From positions 186,001-250,000 of the forward strand of contig NZ_MPKW01000009.1 of the NCBI RefSeq assembly GCF_009729415.1: DNA of 64,000 nucleotides, read 5' to 3'. The translations under genes were made by a program, and so were the position numbers. A model generated the notes under the pieces. That model saw only the letters and a list, made by a program, of their open reading frames with translations. It was not told where the DNA came from and did not search any database. This stretch comes from Mycolicibacterium sp. CBMA 234 (GTDB lineage Bacteria; Actinomycetota; Actinomycetes; Mycobacteriales; Mycobacteriaceae). Shown in pieces: positions 42,623 to 52,566 of this stretch; position 1 is the stretch's first letter; the number at the start of each line of letters is the position of its first letter.

Positions 42623-43073
42623 TCCTGGCGGCCGAGCGTGCGTTTTAGGTGCACTTTTGCGTCGGCAACCGCAGTTTGTCTGCGCACAACGCGTAGGTCC
42701 GGCGACCTACGCTGTCGGCGCAGAGTCGCATGCCCGCTAACTCGCCTCAAATCTGGACTGCTGACGGCGTCCTACGCGGCGAGCCTGACCACAGGGCGAT
42801 ATCTGCATCGGTTTTCCGCCACCTGGTCAGGTTCGCGGTGGGTGCACCGATCCGGGCTGAATGTGTCGCCCGATTCCGGGGTCCACCAACACAACGCCGA
42901 GGATTACTGCCGCATGGCGACCGCGATTCTCGGCGTAACGGGTCCTCCACGGCATTGTCACAGCGAAATGGCAGGTAAGCGCACGTTCGTGGGCCGCGAG
43001 CGTGCGCACTAATCACGCCGTGAGCGGTGTGTTGCCGTACAGACCCGCACGCTCGCGGGTGATGGGCACCACT
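42623..43073. other. Non-coding stretch upstream of fadA
   Basis: The 559 bp before fadA hold no convincing gene; open frames here lack ribosome sites and family-like sequence, and may be remnants of a decayed gene. It contains a perfect hairpin GCGTAGGTC-CGGC-GACCTACGC (42691-42712) and two copies of GAGCGTGCG (about 42634 and 43001), the second joined to CACTAATCAC, faintly like the palindrome at 36.7 kb. Confidence 0.4.
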
Positions 43074-43095
43074 CTCCCAACCACCTGGTTGGGAG
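43074..43095. promoter_or_regulatory. Perfect palindrome operator upstream of fadA
   Basis: CTCCCAACCA-CC-TGGTTGGGAG has perfect 10-bp arms. It ends 7 nt before a TACGCT -10 (43103-43108), where a repressor would cover the -35 region. A leader hairpin CTACCG-GT-CGGTAG follows at 43126-43139. Probably the site for a fatty-acid-responsive repressor of fadAB (regulator not in this window or unknown). Confidence 0.62.
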
Positions 43096-43181
43096 GGCCT
43101 GTTACGCTTCCGGGCAGGGGACCGTCTACCGGTCGGTAGCCGCACCCACAACCCCATCTCAATAGGACCTGGAGCAAACAC

Positions 43182-44393
43182 ATGTCCGAAGAAGCCTTCA
43201 TCTATGAGGCCATTCGCACGCCCCGTGGCAAGCAGCGCAACGGTGCACTGAACGAGGTCAAGCCGGTCAACCTCATCGTCGGCCTGATTGACGAGATGCG
43301 TCGCCGCAATCCCGACCTCGACGAGAACCTGATCAGCGACGTCATCATGGGTGTCGTGTCCCCGGTTGGCGACCAGGGTGGCGACATCGCCCGCACCGCC
43401 GCGCTCGTGGCCAAGCTGCCCGAGACCACCGGTGGCTTCCAGCTCAACCGCTTCTGCGCCTCCGGCCTGGAGGCCGTGAACCTGGCCGCACAGAAGGTCC
43501 GTTCCGGCTGGGACGACCTGGTGTACGCCGGTGGCGTCGAGTCCATGAGCCGCGTCCCGATGGGTTCGGACGGTGGCGCCTGGGCCGGTGACCCCGAGAC
43601 CAACTACCGCATCGGCTTCGTCCCGCAGGGCATCGGCGCCGACCTCATCGCCACCATCGAGGGCTTCTCGCGCGAAGACGTCGACGCCTACGCGGTGCGC
43701 TCGCAGGAGAAGGCCGCCGCAGCGTGGTCGGGCGGTTACTTCACCAAGTCGGTCATCCCGGTCAAGGACCAGAACGGTCTGACCATCCTGGACCACGACG
43801 AGCACATGCGTCCCGGCACCACCGTCGAGAGCCTGGGCAAGCTCAACTCCGCGTTCGCGGGTCTGGGCGCCATGGGCGGCTTCGACGACGTGGCGCTGCA
43901 GAAGTACCACTACGTCGAGAAGATCAACCACGTCCACCACGGTGGCAACAGCTCGGGCATCGTCGACGGCGCCGCTCTGGTGCTGATCGGTTCGGAGGCC
44001 GCCGGCAAGTCGCAGGGCCTGACCCCGCGCGCCCGCATCGTGGCCACCGCCACCAGCGGTGCCGACCCGGTCATCATGCTGACCGGCCCCACCCCGGCCA
44101 CCAAGAAGGTGCTGGACCGCGCCGGCCTGACGGTCGATGACATCGACCTGTTCGAAATCAACGAGGCCTTCGCCTCGGTCGTCCTGAAGTTCCAGAAGGA
44201 CCTGAACATCCCGGACGAGAAGCTGAACGTCAACGGTGGCGCCATCGCGATGGGCCACCCGCTGGGCGCCACCGGCGCCATGATCACCGGAACCATGGTC
44301 GACGAGCTCGAGCGCCGCGGTGCCAAGCGTGCCCTGGTCACGCTGTGTATCGGCGGCGGCATGGGCGTTGCCACCATCATCGAGCGCGTCTGA
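43182..44393 (+). CDS. fadA: Acetyl-CoA acyltransferase (thiolase) FadA
   Basis: 403 residues, the thiolase subunit of the beta-oxidation complex that cleaves 3-ketoacyl-CoA with CoA. The nucleophile Cys92 ([11 protein letters not shown]), the NEAFA loop, GHPLGATGA (catalytic His) and the second Cys (CIGGGMG) are all present. GGAGC precedes the ATG. It is 15 nt upstream of fadB; the two products form the alpha2-beta2 trifunctional enzyme. Regulated probably through the palindrome at 43.08 kb. Equivalent to Rv0859. Confidence 0.95.
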   Translation: MSEEAFIYEAIRTPRGKQRNGALNEVKPVNLIVGLIDEMRRRNPDLDENLISDVIMGVVSPVGDQGGDIARTAALVAKLPETTGGFQLNRFCASGLEAVNLAAQKVRSGWDDLVYAGGVESMSRVPMGSDGGAWAGDPETNYRIGFVPQGIGADLIATIEGFSREDVDAYAVRSQEKAAAAWSGGYFTKSVIPVKDQNGLTILDHDEHMRPGTTVESLGKLNSAFAGLGAMGGFDDVALQKYHYVEKINHVHHGGNSSGIVDGAALVLIGSEAAGKSQGLTPRARIVATATSGADPVIMLTGPTPATKKVLDRAGLTVDDIDLFEINEAFASVVLKFQKDLNIPDEKLNVNGGAIAMGHPLGATGAMITGTMVDELERRGAKRALVTLCIGGGMGVATIIERV

Positions 44394-44408
44394 GAGGGCT
44401 GAAAAACA

Positions 44409-46556
44409 ATGGCTGAGAAGACAATTCAGTGGGACAAGGATGCCGACGGCATCGTCACCCTGACCATGGACGACCCCACCGGTTCGGCCAACGTCATGAA
44501 CGAGCACTACAAGGAGTCGATGCACTACGCAGTGCAGAGCCTGCTTGCTGAGAAGGACTCCATCACCGGTGTCGTCGTCACCAGCGCGAAGAAGACCTTC
44601 TTCGCCGGCGGTGACCTCAAGGGCATGATGAACATCGGTCCGGACGACGCCGGCGAGGCGTTCTCCATGGTCGAGACCATCAAGGCCGACCTGCGCGCCC
44701 TGGAGACCCTGGGCAAGCCCGTGGTCGCCGCCATCAACGGCGCCGCCCTCGGCGGTGGCCTGGAGATCGCGCTCGCGTGCCACCACCGCATCGCGGCTGA
44801 CGTGCGCGGCAGCCAGATCGGTCTGCCCGAGGTCACCCTGGGCCTGCTGCCCGGCGGCGGCGGCGTCGCCCGCACCGTCCGGATGTTCGGCATCCAGAAG
44901 GCCTTCATGGAGGTCCTGAGCCAGGGCACCCGCTTCAACCCCACCAAGGCGAAGGCCACTGGCCTGGTCGACGAACTGGTCGACACCGTCGAGGAGCTGA
45001 TCCCGGCCGCCAAGGCATGGATCAAGGCCAACCCCGAGGCCCACACCCAGCCGTGGGACGTCAAGGGCTACAAGATGCCCGGCGGCACCCCGTCGAGCCC
45101 GGGCCTGGCCGGCATCCTGCCGTCGTTCCCGGCGCTGCTGAAGAAGCAGCTCAAGGGCGCCCCGATGCCCGCGCCGCGCGCCATCCTGGATGCCGCCGTC
45201 GAGGGTGCGCAGGTCGACTTCGACACCGCGTCGCGCATCGAGAGCCGCTACTTCACCACCCTGGTCACCGGCCAGACCGCCAAGAACATGATTCAGGCGT
45301 TCTTCCTGGACCTGCAGGCCATCAACGGCGGCGCATCGCGTCCGCAGGGCATCGCCAAGCAGGACATCAAGAAGATCGGTGTGCTGGGTGCGGGCATGAT
45401 GGGCGCCGGTATCGCCTACGTGTCGGCCAAGGCCGGCTACGAGGTCGTCCTCAAGGACGTCACGCAGGAAGCCGCCGACAAGGGCAAGAACTACTCCGAG
45501 AAGATCGAGGCCAAGGCGCTCGAGCGTGGCAAGACCACGCAGGAGAAGTCCGACGCGCTGCTGGCCCGCATCACGCCGACCGCTGACCCGGCCGACCTCA
45601 AGGGCGTCGACTTCGTCATCGAGGCCGTGTTCGAGAGCCAGGAACTCAAGCACAAGGTGTTCCAGGAGATCGAGGACATCGTCGAGCCCAACGCGCTGCT
45701 CGGCTCGAACACCTCCACGCTGCCCATCACCGGTCTGGCGACCGGTGTGAAGCGCCAGGAGGACTTCATCGGTATCCACTTCTTCTCGCCGGTCGACAAG
45801 ATGCCGCTGGTGGAGATCATCAGGGGCGAGAAGACCTCTGACGAGGCGCTGGCCCGGGTGTTCGACTACACGCTCGCCATCAAGAAGACCCCGATCGTCG
45901 TCAACGACAGCCGTGGCTTCTTCACCTCGCGCGTGATCGGCACCTTCGTCAACGAGGCGCTGGCCATGCTGGGCGAGGGCGTTGCTGCCGCGTCCATCGA
46001 GCAGGCGGGTTCGCAGGCCGGTTACCCGGCGGCTCCGCTGCAGCTGAGCGACGAGCTCAACCTGGAGCTCATGCACAAGATCGCCGTGGCTTCCAAGGCG
46101 GGCGTCGAGGCCGAGGGTGGCACCTACGTGGGCCACCCGGCCGAGGGCGTCGTCGAGAAGATGATCGAGCTCGGTCGCCCGTCGCGCCTGAAGGGTGCGG
46201 GCTTCTACGAGTACGCCGATGGCAAGCGGACGCAGCTGTGGCCGGGTCTGAAGGAAGCCTTCAACTCGGGTTCGGCTGAACTGCCGCTGCAGGACATGAT
46301 CGACCGCATGCTGTTCGCCGAGGCGCTGGAGACCCAGAAGTGCATCGACGAAGGCGTGCTCACCTCGACCGCTGACGCGAACATCGGCTCGATCATGGGT
46401 ATCGGCTTCCCGCCGTACACCGGTGGTTCGGCGCAGTTCATCGTCGGCTACCAGGGCGAGCTCGGCGTCGGCAAGGAGGCCTTCGTGGCCCGGGCCAAGG
46501 AACTGGCCGCCAAGTACGGCGACCGCTTCCTGCCGCCGGCTTCGCTGGAGAGCTAG
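44409..46556 (+). CDS. fadB: Trifunctional fatty-acid oxidation alpha subunit FadB
   Basis: 715 residues. The N-terminal enoyl-CoA hydratase domain (1-200) has [30 protein letters not shown] and [15 protein letters not shown] with both catalytic glutamates. The 3-hydroxyacyl-CoA dehydrogenase part (about 315-715) begins [20 protein letters not shown] and has [16 protein letters not shown] with the catalytic His. It hydrates and then oxidises acyl-CoA intermediates and passes them to FadA. Same operon as fadA. Equivalent to Rv0860. Confidence 0.95.
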   Translation: MAEKTIQWDKDADGIVTLTMDDPTGSANVMNEHYKESMHYAVQSLLAEKDSITGVVVTSAKKTFFAGGDLKGMMNIGPDDAGEAFSMVETIKADLRALETLGKPVVAAINGAALGGGLEIALACHHRIAADVRGSQIGLPEVTLGLLPGGGGVARTVRMFGIQKAFMEVLSQGTRFNPTKAKATGLVDELVDTVEELIPAAKAWIKANPEAHTQPWDVKGYKMPGGTPSSPGLAGILPSFPALLKKQLKGAPMPAPRAILDAAVEGAQVDFDTASRIESRYFTTLVTGQTAKNMIQAFFLDLQAINGGASRPQGIAKQDIKKIGVLGAGMMGAGIAYVSAKAGYEVVLKDVTQEAADKGKNYSEKIEAKALERGKTTQEKSDALLARITPTADPADLKGVDFVIEAVFESQELKHKVFQEIEDIVEPNALLGSNTSTLPITGLATGVKRQEDFIGIHFFSPVDKMPLVEIIRGEKTSDEALARVFDYTLAIKKTPIVVNDSRGFFTSRVIGTFVNEALAMLGEGVAAASIEQAGSQAGYPAAPLQLSDELNLELMHKIAVASKAGVEAEGGTYVGHPAEGVVEKMIELGRPSRLKGAGFYEYADGKRTQLWPGLKEAFNSGSAELPLQDMIDRMLFAEALETQKCIDEGVLTSTADANIGSIMGIGFPPYTGGSAQFIVGYQGELGVGKEAFVARAKELAAKYGDRFLPPASLES

Positions 46557-46571
46557 TCTCACCGCCTAGCG

Positions 46572-46628
46572 CGAACAGACGCAAAACTGCCCCTTTTCTT
46601 CGGAAGAGGGGCAGTTTTGTGTCTGCTC
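46572..46628. terminator. Imperfect long palindrome between convergent genes (repeat copy 2)
   Basis: Arms with CGAACAGACGCAAAACTGCC and its near-inverse around CTTCGG; same core as the elements at 10.2 and 53.9 kb. It sits 15 nt after the fadB stop, before the convergent PPOX gene. Confidence 0.65.
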
Positions 46629-46731
46629 GGCGCATAGGTTTGGCGTGCATCGCCACCAATGTGCGTACAGATCGCGCAAATTCGAAATCCGCGATCTGGA
46701 TGCACGCTCGCGTACCGGAGGCCGCGCTGAG

Positions 46732-47169
46732 CTACCGCGCGGGGTTCGAATACACCCGCGTCGGGGAGATCAGTACCGCAGCCCGACCCTCTTCGCGCAT
46801 GACGCGGTCGTAGGTATCCCAGTCATCGTGCGTCCCGCCGGCGGCGACGAAGACCGCGCGCAACAGCAGGCGCAGCTCCTCAGCATCGGCATCGTCGGCA
46901 CCGATGACCTCGGTGGTGCCCTCGACCGTCATCCACTGCCAGCCGGCATGAGCGACGACGGACGCGCGGGGATCGGCCCGCAGATTGCGCAGCTTGCGGG
47001 TGGCGCCGATGGCTACGAGTGCGACGACCTGCTCCCCGGTTTTCGGATGCGGCATCACACCGGCATTCACCACTGACGATTGGATGCTGCCGTCACCCCG
47101 CAGGGTATTCAGCACAACCAACCCGTGATCTTGTGCAGACAGTTCAGCGAAAGCGGCAACGTCAGTCAC
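46732..47169 (-). CDS. F420/FMN-dependent PPOX-fold enzyme
   Basis: 145 residues from GTG 47169, which follows TAGCGT by 7 nt (leaderless). Split-barrel domain with HGLVVLNTLRGDGSIQSSVVNAG, KLRNLRADPRASV and WMTVEGTTEVI, the pattern of the mycobacterial F420-binding oxidoreductase group. It may reduce small unsaturated or quinone-like compounds. The longer frame start (47241) is less likely. Monocistronic and convergent with fadB. Confidence 0.75.
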   Translation of the reverse strand: MTDVAAFAELSAQDHGLVVLNTLRGDGSIQSSVVNAGVMPHPKTGEQVVALVAIGATRKLRNLRADPRASVVAHAGWQWMTVEGTTEVIGADDADAEELRLLLRAVFVAAGGTHDDWDTYDRVMREEGRAAVLISPTRVYSNPAR

Positions 47170-47321
47170 CGTCGCAACGCTACGCCGGATTCTCGTGGCG
47201 TGCCCCGACACCTTGACATGTTCGATCCAGACCTGTCGCAAATAGTGACATTGTCAGCCGATGATGACGGGTTCAAATCGCAAGTGCTGCAGGAGAGCCG
47301 ACACGCCGACGCGGCGACCGC

Positions 47322-48332
47322 TCAGTCGAAGGTGACGACGATCTTGTCGGCGGCTCCGGGCGTCGACGCCGTCGCCAGGGCTTCGGTCACCCGGTCGAAC
47401 GGGATGGTGTGCCTGACGATGCGGGCGTACTTCTGCCAGTTGGCGACGAGATCGTTTGTGACGTCGAAGATTTCGTCGGGGTAGCCCATCGAGCCAAGGA
47501 TGGTGATCTCATTGCTCATCAGAGACAGGAAGTCGACCGGCACGGGCTTCTTGTGAACGGCGACGACGCCGATGGTCGCGCCCCTCTTGGCTAGCGTCAC
47601 CGCGGTCTCGATCACGGCCGGCGCACCCGCGGCGTCGAGGTAGATATCGGTGTCGGCCTTGCCGGGGAACATGGCCGCGCCTGCGCCGTGCAACTCGATG
47701 AGGCGCGCAGTGAGGTCCTCTTCGGCGGAATTGATGACGGCGTCGGCGCCGATCTCCAGCGCGGTCTCGAGTCGAGACCCGATGAGGTCTGCGACGACAA
47801 CATGTTGCACACCAAGGGATTTGAGTGCCAGTACGGCGCCGAGGCCGATGGGGCCGGCGCCGAAGATCAGCACTTTGTCAGTGGCCTTGGGCTGGCAGCG
47901 GTTGACGGCATGCCGAGCGACGGCCATGGGCTCGTTGAGTGCGGCGACCTCGAACGGGATGTGGTCGGGGATCACCTCGAGATGAGTGCCGCGCACCGCG
48001 TCGGCGATGAGCAGGTACTCGGCCAGCGCACCCCGTCCGCCGCCGTTGCCGATGATGTCGCCAGGTGCGGCCATGGGATCGATGACGACGTGATCGCCGA
48101 TTCGCAGCCCGCTGACCGCCTCGCCGACCGCGACGATCTCGCCGGCAGGTTCGTGCCCCAGTGGCATGCGACCTCGATGCGGTGGCAGCCCGCCGATCGC
48201 GATGTAGAGCGCGTCGCTGCCGCAGATGCCGCACGCACGAATCTTCACCAGCACATCGAGCGGCCCGACGTCGGGTTGCGCTACGTCGATGACATCCGTT
48301 GTCCCAGTACCGGTTACCACGGCCACCTTCAT
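47322..48332 (-). CDS. Zinc-dependent alcohol dehydrogenase-like protein
   Basis: 336 residues from ATG 48332 (GAGGAG upstream). Catalytic zinc ligands are in RACGICGSDALY and MPLGHEPAGEI; the cofactor motif is IFGAGPIGLGAVLALK with ADLIGSR, suggesting NAD. The four-cysteine structural-zinc lobe is missing (PMAAPGDIIGNGGGRGALAEY takes its place). Resembles sorbitol/threonine dehydrogenase relatives acting on secondary alcohols. Overlaps the IclR stop by 4 nt; they form the minus arm of the divergent sulfotransferase cluster. Confidence 0.85.
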   Translation of the reverse strand: MKVAVVTGTGTTDVIDVAQPDVGPLDVLVKIRACGICGSDALYIAIGGLPPHRGRMPLGHEPAGEIVAVGEAVSGLRIGDHVVIDPMAAPGDIIGNGGGRGALAEYLLIADAVRGTHLEVIPDHIPFEVAALNEPMAVARHAVNRCQPKATDKVLIFGAGPIGLGAVLALKSLGVQHVVVADLIGSRLETALEIGADAVINSAEEDLTARLIELHGAGAAMFPGKADTDIYLDAAGAPAVIETAVTLAKRGATIGVVAVHKKPVPVDFLSLMSNEITILGSMGYPDEIFDVTNDLVANWQKYARIVRHTIPFDRVTEALATASTPGAADKIVVTFD

Positions 48333-49225
48333 GCGCGCGCTCCTCGTAGATGTTGTTCGATGCGGCGAGCGGCATCGGAAACCTTTGCGCCCAAGTCGTT
48401 TACGGTGGCTGCGGACAGCGCTGCGAATGGCGCGGCGGTCACCGACATGGTGACCAGCCCGTCGGCGTCGCGGATGGGTGCCGCGATGGTGGCGATCTGG
48501 TGGGGCTCGGCGGTATCGAGTTCGCCGGGCAGGTAGTCGACGATGGTGAGGTCGGCGAACGACCAGGCCAGGCGTCGCGTGATCGCATCGGGCTCGCCGT
48601 CGACCGCCAGCGCGCGCAGGGCGGTGTACACGCGCACGTACTCCGGGCTGAGTCGTTCGATCACATAGCCGCGTCGGGTGACCTCCTGCAGCACCGCGGT
48701 CAGGCGCTTCTGAAGTTGCGTGGCCGGTTGCCCAGCGCCCAGCCAGGCCTGCTGGGACGACTTCGACGCCCACGCGACGTAGTCGCGACCGAACGGTGCG
48801 ACCAGCGGGATGCGGAAACCCGAGCCGATGCGTGGCGCGGTGAGCGACTCGCCGGCGGTGTCGACGATCTCCAGCGACGCACCGTCGCGGCGGACCAGAA
48901 GTACTTGTGTGCCAATGGATTCAGCCAGTTCGGACAGGATCGGGCGCAACGCGCGGCTGTTCGCTGGGCGGCCCATGGCTGCGAACGCCGGTCCGCATGA
49001 GTAGCCCGCACTCTCGTCATCGCGCAGAGCCCATTGGTGCACGACAAGAGTGGTCATGATGGCGTGCCCGGTGGCGCGGCTGATGTCGAGGCGACGAGTG
49101 ATGTCGGCCAGAGAGAACGAGCGGTCGGGCTCGGCGGCCAGCAGTTGCATCACGGCGATCACGCGTTCGGTTGGCGGTGATGGCACTTGACTGACAGCGT
49201 CGGGCGCGTCTACCTTCGGTGTCAT
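48329..49225 (-). CDS. IclR-family regulator
   Basis: 298 residues from ATG 49225, 8 nt after TACTGT (leaderless). Winged helix SPPTERVIAVMQLLAAEPDRSFSLADITRRLDISRATGHAIMTTL (about 15-75) and an IclR effector domain (about 95-290; GTQVLLVRRDGASLEIVDTAG, PLVAPFGRDYVAW). It probably regulates the divergent sulfotransferase-KSI operon and the ADH gene it overlaps, responding to a pathway intermediate. Confidence 0.86.
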   Translation of the reverse strand: MTPKVDAPDAVSQVPSPPTERVIAVMQLLAAEPDRSFSLADITRRLDISRATGHAIMTTLVVHQWALRDDESAGYSCGPAFAAMGRPANSRALRPILSELAESIGTQVLLVRRDGASLEIVDTAGESLTAPRIGSGFRIPLVAPFGRDYVAWASKSSQQAWLGAGQPATQLQKRLTAVLQEVTRRGYVIERLSPEYVRVYTALRALAVDGEPDAITRRLAWSFADLTIVDYLPGELDTAEPHQIATIAAPIRDADGLVTMSVTAAPFAALSAATVNDLGAKVSDAARRIEQHLRGARA

Positions 49226-49240
49226 ACTTTCGAACAGTAC

Positions 49241-49254
49241 GTCGAATATTCGAC
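49241..49254. promoter_or_regulatory. 14-bp palindrome between iclR and the sulfotransferase operon
   Basis: GTCGAATATTCGAC is a perfect palindrome beside the -10 (49234-49239) of the IclR gene and 30 nt before the sulfotransferase start; the best candidate IclR operator. Confidence 0.62.
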
Positions 49255-49284
49255 ATGCACAAGTCGTGAACCGAGGAGAGGTCA

Positions 49285-50541
49285 ATGTGCAGCGCCTCTG
49301 ACGTTATCGATGACCTGGTCGCACCGCGGCTCACCGAGACGCAACGGCAGATACTCGAGTACACCGAGTCGCGGCGAGTCGACCTGGATATCGAGGCCAT
49401 GCTGGGCGAGGCGGTGGCGCAGGCCGGTGTCGACGACCTGGCCGACACAGACGGCTTCAGTGACCGGCTGGCTGTCCACGTAGCGGCCATCGAGGCCGAC
49501 GAGGGTCTGACGCAGCTGACCCGGATGACATTGCGCAGCAGAATCATTCGACTGTTGCGCAACCGGCTGTCGCTGACCGAACTGATCAAACGCTATCCCG
49601 AGATCGAGTCCATCGAGATCGAGCGGCCCATCATCGTCGTCGGCATGCCGCGTTCGGGCACGACGCATCTGGTGAACCTCATCGCCGCCGATCCCGGCCG
49701 TCGGGCGCTGCCGTATTGGGAGAGTCAGGAGCCCATCCCGGCGCCTGGGCAGGGGCCGGACATCCACGGTGTCGATCCGCGGTACGCGCGATCGAAGGCA
49801 GAACACGACGCCATGATGGCCACCACGCCGCTGGTGGCCGCCATGCACGACAGGTTCCCCGAGGCCATCGAGGAAGAGGTTGAAGTCCTCGACCTGGACC
49901 TGGCGTCCTATGTGCTGGAATGGCATGCGCGCGTGCCGGATTGGCGTGACTACTACCTTGCTCTCGACCAGACTCGGCACTACGCCTATCTGAAGAAGGT
50001 GCTGCAGGCGCTGACCTTCCTGCGTGGACCTCGCACCTGGGTGCTCAAGAGCCCGCAGCACTCAGAGCAATTGGGTCCGCTGATGGCGACATTCCCCGAC
50101 GCGACAGTGGCTTTCACTCACCGCGATCCCGTCGCCGTGATCCAGTCGGCCATCACGATGATCGCCTACGGCGACCGGATGCGGCGCAGGAGCATCGATC
50201 CGGGCGCGCTGGTCGACTACTGGGCCGACCGGGTGCACCGCCTGCTCAGCGCGGGTGTCCGCGACCGCGAGCTGGTACCGGCCGAACGCAGCATCGATAT
50301 CAGCTTCCACGATCTCAACGGAAACGAAATGCCGCTGCTGGAGCAGCTTTACGCGGCCGGCGGCATCGACCTGACGCCGAAGGCGCGCAAGGGTTTCGAG
50401 ACCTACCTGACCGGCAACCCGCGCGGCAAGCACGGCCGTATCCGCTATGACCTGCAAGGCCATTTCGGCGTCTCGGCAGACGACCTGCGGAGCCGATTCG
50501 ATTTCTACTTCGACCGGTTCGACGTCCGGCCCGAGAACTGA
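49285..50541 (+). CDS. PAPS-dependent sulfotransferase family protein
   Basis: 418 residues after GAGGAGAG. An N-terminal helical region of about 115 residues precedes the sulfotransferase core: IIVVGMPRSGTTHLVN (5'-phosphosulfate loop), LKSPQHSEQL (possibly the 3'-phosphate strand) and VAFTHRDPVAVIQS. It would transfer a sulfuryl group from PAPS to a hydroxyl on a small molecule or lipid. First gene of a five-gene operon ending in a ketosteroid-isomerase-like gene, so a sterol or steroid acceptor is a reasonable but unproven guess. Confidence 0.84.
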   Translation: MCSASDVIDDLVAPRLTETQRQILEYTESRRVDLDIEAMLGEAVAQAGVDDLADTDGFSDRLAVHVAAIEADEGLTQLTRMTLRSRIIRLLRNRLSLTELIKRYPEIESIEIERPIIVVGMPRSGTTHLVNLIAADPGRRALPYWESQEPIPAPGQGPDIHGVDPRYARSKAEHDAMMATTPLVAAMHDRFPEAIEEEVEVLDLDLASYVLEWHARVPDWRDYYLALDQTRHYAYLKKVLQALTFLRGPRTWVLKSPQHSEQLGPLMATFPDATVAFTHRDPVAVIQSAITMIAYGDRMRRRSIDPGALVDYWADRVHRLLSAGVRDRELVPAERSIDISFHDLNGNEMPLLEQLYAAGGIDLTPKARKGFETYLTGNPRGKHGRIRYDLQGHFGVSADDLRSRFDFYFDRFDVRPEN

Positions 50542-50554
50542 AGGAGCAAACCTG

Positions 50555-51817
50555 ATGTCAACTGACGCGCTCGAACCCGTCTACCGCAGCAGGCCTGGCG
50601 CAGAGGCGATGCTACCCGCGGCCGCAGAGGCGGCCGAGCAGGTCGCACCCGGCGTGTGGTGCTCGCCCGGCCTGTCCAACTCGTACCTGCTGACCACCGA
50701 TGACGGCCGGGTGATCATCAACAGCGGCATGGGTTTTGAAGGTCCGGTGCACCGTGCCAATTACGACGCAGTCGACTCGTCGCCGGTGCGCTACGTCATC
50801 TTCACCCAGGGGCACGTGGACCACGTCGGTGGTCTGGACAGTGTCCGCGACCCTGACACCAAGGTGGTGGCGCAAGCGAATTGGACCACGTGGCGCGACG
50901 ACAACGACCGGCTCATTCCCTACCGCGCGAACCGCAGCGCCTTCGCGTTCAGCGACACGTTGGCCACGGGCGTCAAGGCGATTCAAGCACGGCTCGGCAC
51001 CAAACATCTTGCCGGGCAGAGTGTCCCGACCGTCGACATTGACTTCGAGGACACCCTGACCCTCGAGGTCGGAGGGCGCCGCATGGAACTCATCTCCGTG
51101 CCGGGTGGCGAGACCACCGACTCGCTGGTGGTCTGGCTACCCGACGAGCGAATCTGCCTGTGCGGAAACGTCTTCGGAGCGCTGTTCGGTCATATTCCGA
51201 ATCTGGTCACCATGCGGGGCGACCGGTACCGCGATGCGCTGACGGTGATTGCCTCGGTCGAGCGGGTCCGCGCATTGCAGCCCGAACTGTTGTTGACGGG
51301 GCATTTCGGACCGATCGTCGGAGCCGAGCTGATCGACGCCGAACTCACCCGCCTGCGCAACGCAATCCAGTACATCCACGACCAGACCGTCGACGGGATG
51401 AACGCCGGCAAGGACGTTCGCACCCTGATGCGCGAGATCACCATGCCCGCCGAATACGAGGTGGGCCAGGGCTACGGCAAGGTGGCCTGGGATGTGCGGG
51501 CCATCTGGGAGAACTACTCGGGCTGGTTCCATCACCGCTCCACCACCGAGCTATACCCCGTTGGTCCCGACGCCGTCACCGCCGACATCGTCGAACTTGC
51601 CGGCGCCGACGCGCTGGTGACGCGGGCTCGGGAGCACCTGGATGCCGGTCGGACCCTGGAGGCCATCCACCTGGCCGAGCTTGTCGGACAAGACGATTCG
51701 GGGGCCCGCGCCGTCCTGCAGCAGGCCCATGAGCGCCTGCTGGCCGACAGCGCCAATTTCTGGGAAACCGCCTGGCTCAGAAACGTTCTGCGCCAGCTGA
51801 CAGCGAGGAACTCATGA
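50555..51817 (+). CDS. Metallo-beta-lactamase-fold protein with alkyl-sulfatase dimerisation domain
   Basis: 420 residues from ATG 50555 (GGAG upstream). An MBL domain (about 30-270) is followed by an alkyl-sulfatase-type dimerisation segment (about 285-400; YEVGQGYGKVAWDVRAIWENYSGWF) and a C-terminal repeat region. The metal motif reads TQGHVDHVGG where alkyl sulfatases have THxHxDHxGG, so the first His ligand is Gln. Later ligands (FGHIPN and LTGHFGP) are present. It may be an altered sulfatase or another hydrolase. Overlaps the SDR gene by 4 nt. Confidence 0.82.
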   Translation: MSTDALEPVYRSRPGAEAMLPAAAEAAEQVAPGVWCSPGLSNSYLLTTDDGRVIINSGMGFEGPVHRANYDAVDSSPVRYVIFTQGHVDHVGGLDSVRDPDTKVVAQANWTTWRDDNDRLIPYRANRSAFAFSDTLATGVKAIQARLGTKHLAGQSVPTVDIDFEDTLTLEVGGRRMELISVPGGETTDSLVVWLPDERICLCGNVFGALFGHIPNLVTMRGDRYRDALTVIASVERVRALQPELLLTGHFGPIVGAELIDAELTRLRNAIQYIHDQTVDGMNAGKDVRTLMREITMPAEYEVGQGYGKVAWDVRAIWENYSGWFHHRSTTELYPVGPDAVTADIVELAGADALVTRAREHLDAGRTLEAIHLAELVGQDDSGARAVLQQAHERLLADSANFWETAWLRNVLRQLTARNS

Positions 51818-52563
51818 CGGCACGCATCACCTTCGACTTCACCGGGACCTCGGTCCTGGTCACCGGCGGCACCAGCGGCATCGGCCATGCCACGGCGACG
51901 CTGTTCCGCGACGCCGGCGCCGACGTCACCGTCACCGGCACGAAATCCGCTGCGGCGGACTACGGCACAGACCTCGCCGGAATGACGTACCGGCATCTGC
52001 AGATCACCGACACTGACTCGGTGGATGCCCTCGCCCAGCAGTTCGACACGCTCGACGTACTGGTCAACAACGCCGGGGCGAATTTCCCTGGCGGCCTTGA
52101 TGAATCGCAGCCCGACGGCTTCGACGCCTCGGTGGCAGTGAACCTCACCGCGCCGTACCGGCTGACGGTCGGGCTGTACCGCGCGCTGAAAGCGTCGACT
52201 GCGACTGGTGGCGCCAGCGTCGTGAACCTGGCGTCCATGTCGGCGCTGCGGGCGGTCCCGTTGGTGCCCGGCTACGGCGCCGCCAAGGCCGGGGTCATCT
52301 GTCTGACCCGCAATCTCGCAGTCAAGTGGGCCGACAAGGGTATTCGGGTCAACGCGGTGGCGCCCGGCGTGATCGACACCCCGATGACCGCGCCCATGCA
52401 ATTCGCGCAGCAGCTGGTGGACGCAGAGTTGGCCCATGTTCCGTTGCGGCGCTTCGGATCTGTCAACGAGATCGCCCCGACCATCGCGTTCTTGTGCACA
52501 GAACACAGCTCCTACACCTCCGGCGCGCTCTTCGTCGTCGACGGCGCGTCGGACTGCGTGTAG
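51814..52563 (+). CDS. Short-chain dehydrogenase in the sulfotransferase operon
   Basis: 249 residues from the ATG overlapping the previous stop. Classical SDR: SVLVTGGTSGIGHATATLF, VNNAGAN, Ser in NLASMSAL, YGAAKAG (YxxxK) and VNAVAPGVIDTPM. Likely NAD(P)-dependent oxidation of a secondary alcohol, possibly a hydroxysteroid given the KSI-like gene in the same operon. Confidence 0.88.
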   Translation: MTARITFDFTGTSVLVTGGTSGIGHATATLFRDAGADVTVTGTKSAAADYGTDLAGMTYRHLQITDTDSVDALAQQFDTLDVLVNNAGANFPGGLDESQPDGFDASVAVNLTAPYRLTVGLYRALKASTATGGASVVNLASMSALRAVPLVPGYGAAKAGVICLTRNLAVKWADKGIRVNAVAPGVIDTPMTAPMQFAQQLVDAELAHVPLRRFGSVNEIAPTIAFLCTEHSSYTSGALFVVDGASDCV

Positions 52564-52566
52564 GCC

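Noticed and set aside
42730..42978. 82-residue plus-strand frame upstream of fadA
   Set aside because: No ribosome site, Arg-rich composition and no recognisable domain; treated as non-coding or decayed.
42747..46562. 1271-residue minus-strand open frame opposite fadA-fadB
   Set aside because: It is an antisense shadow: fadA and fadB on the plus strand have full thiolase and hydratase/dehydrogenase motifs, whereas this frame is a low-complexity Gly/Asp/His/Val translation without any domain.
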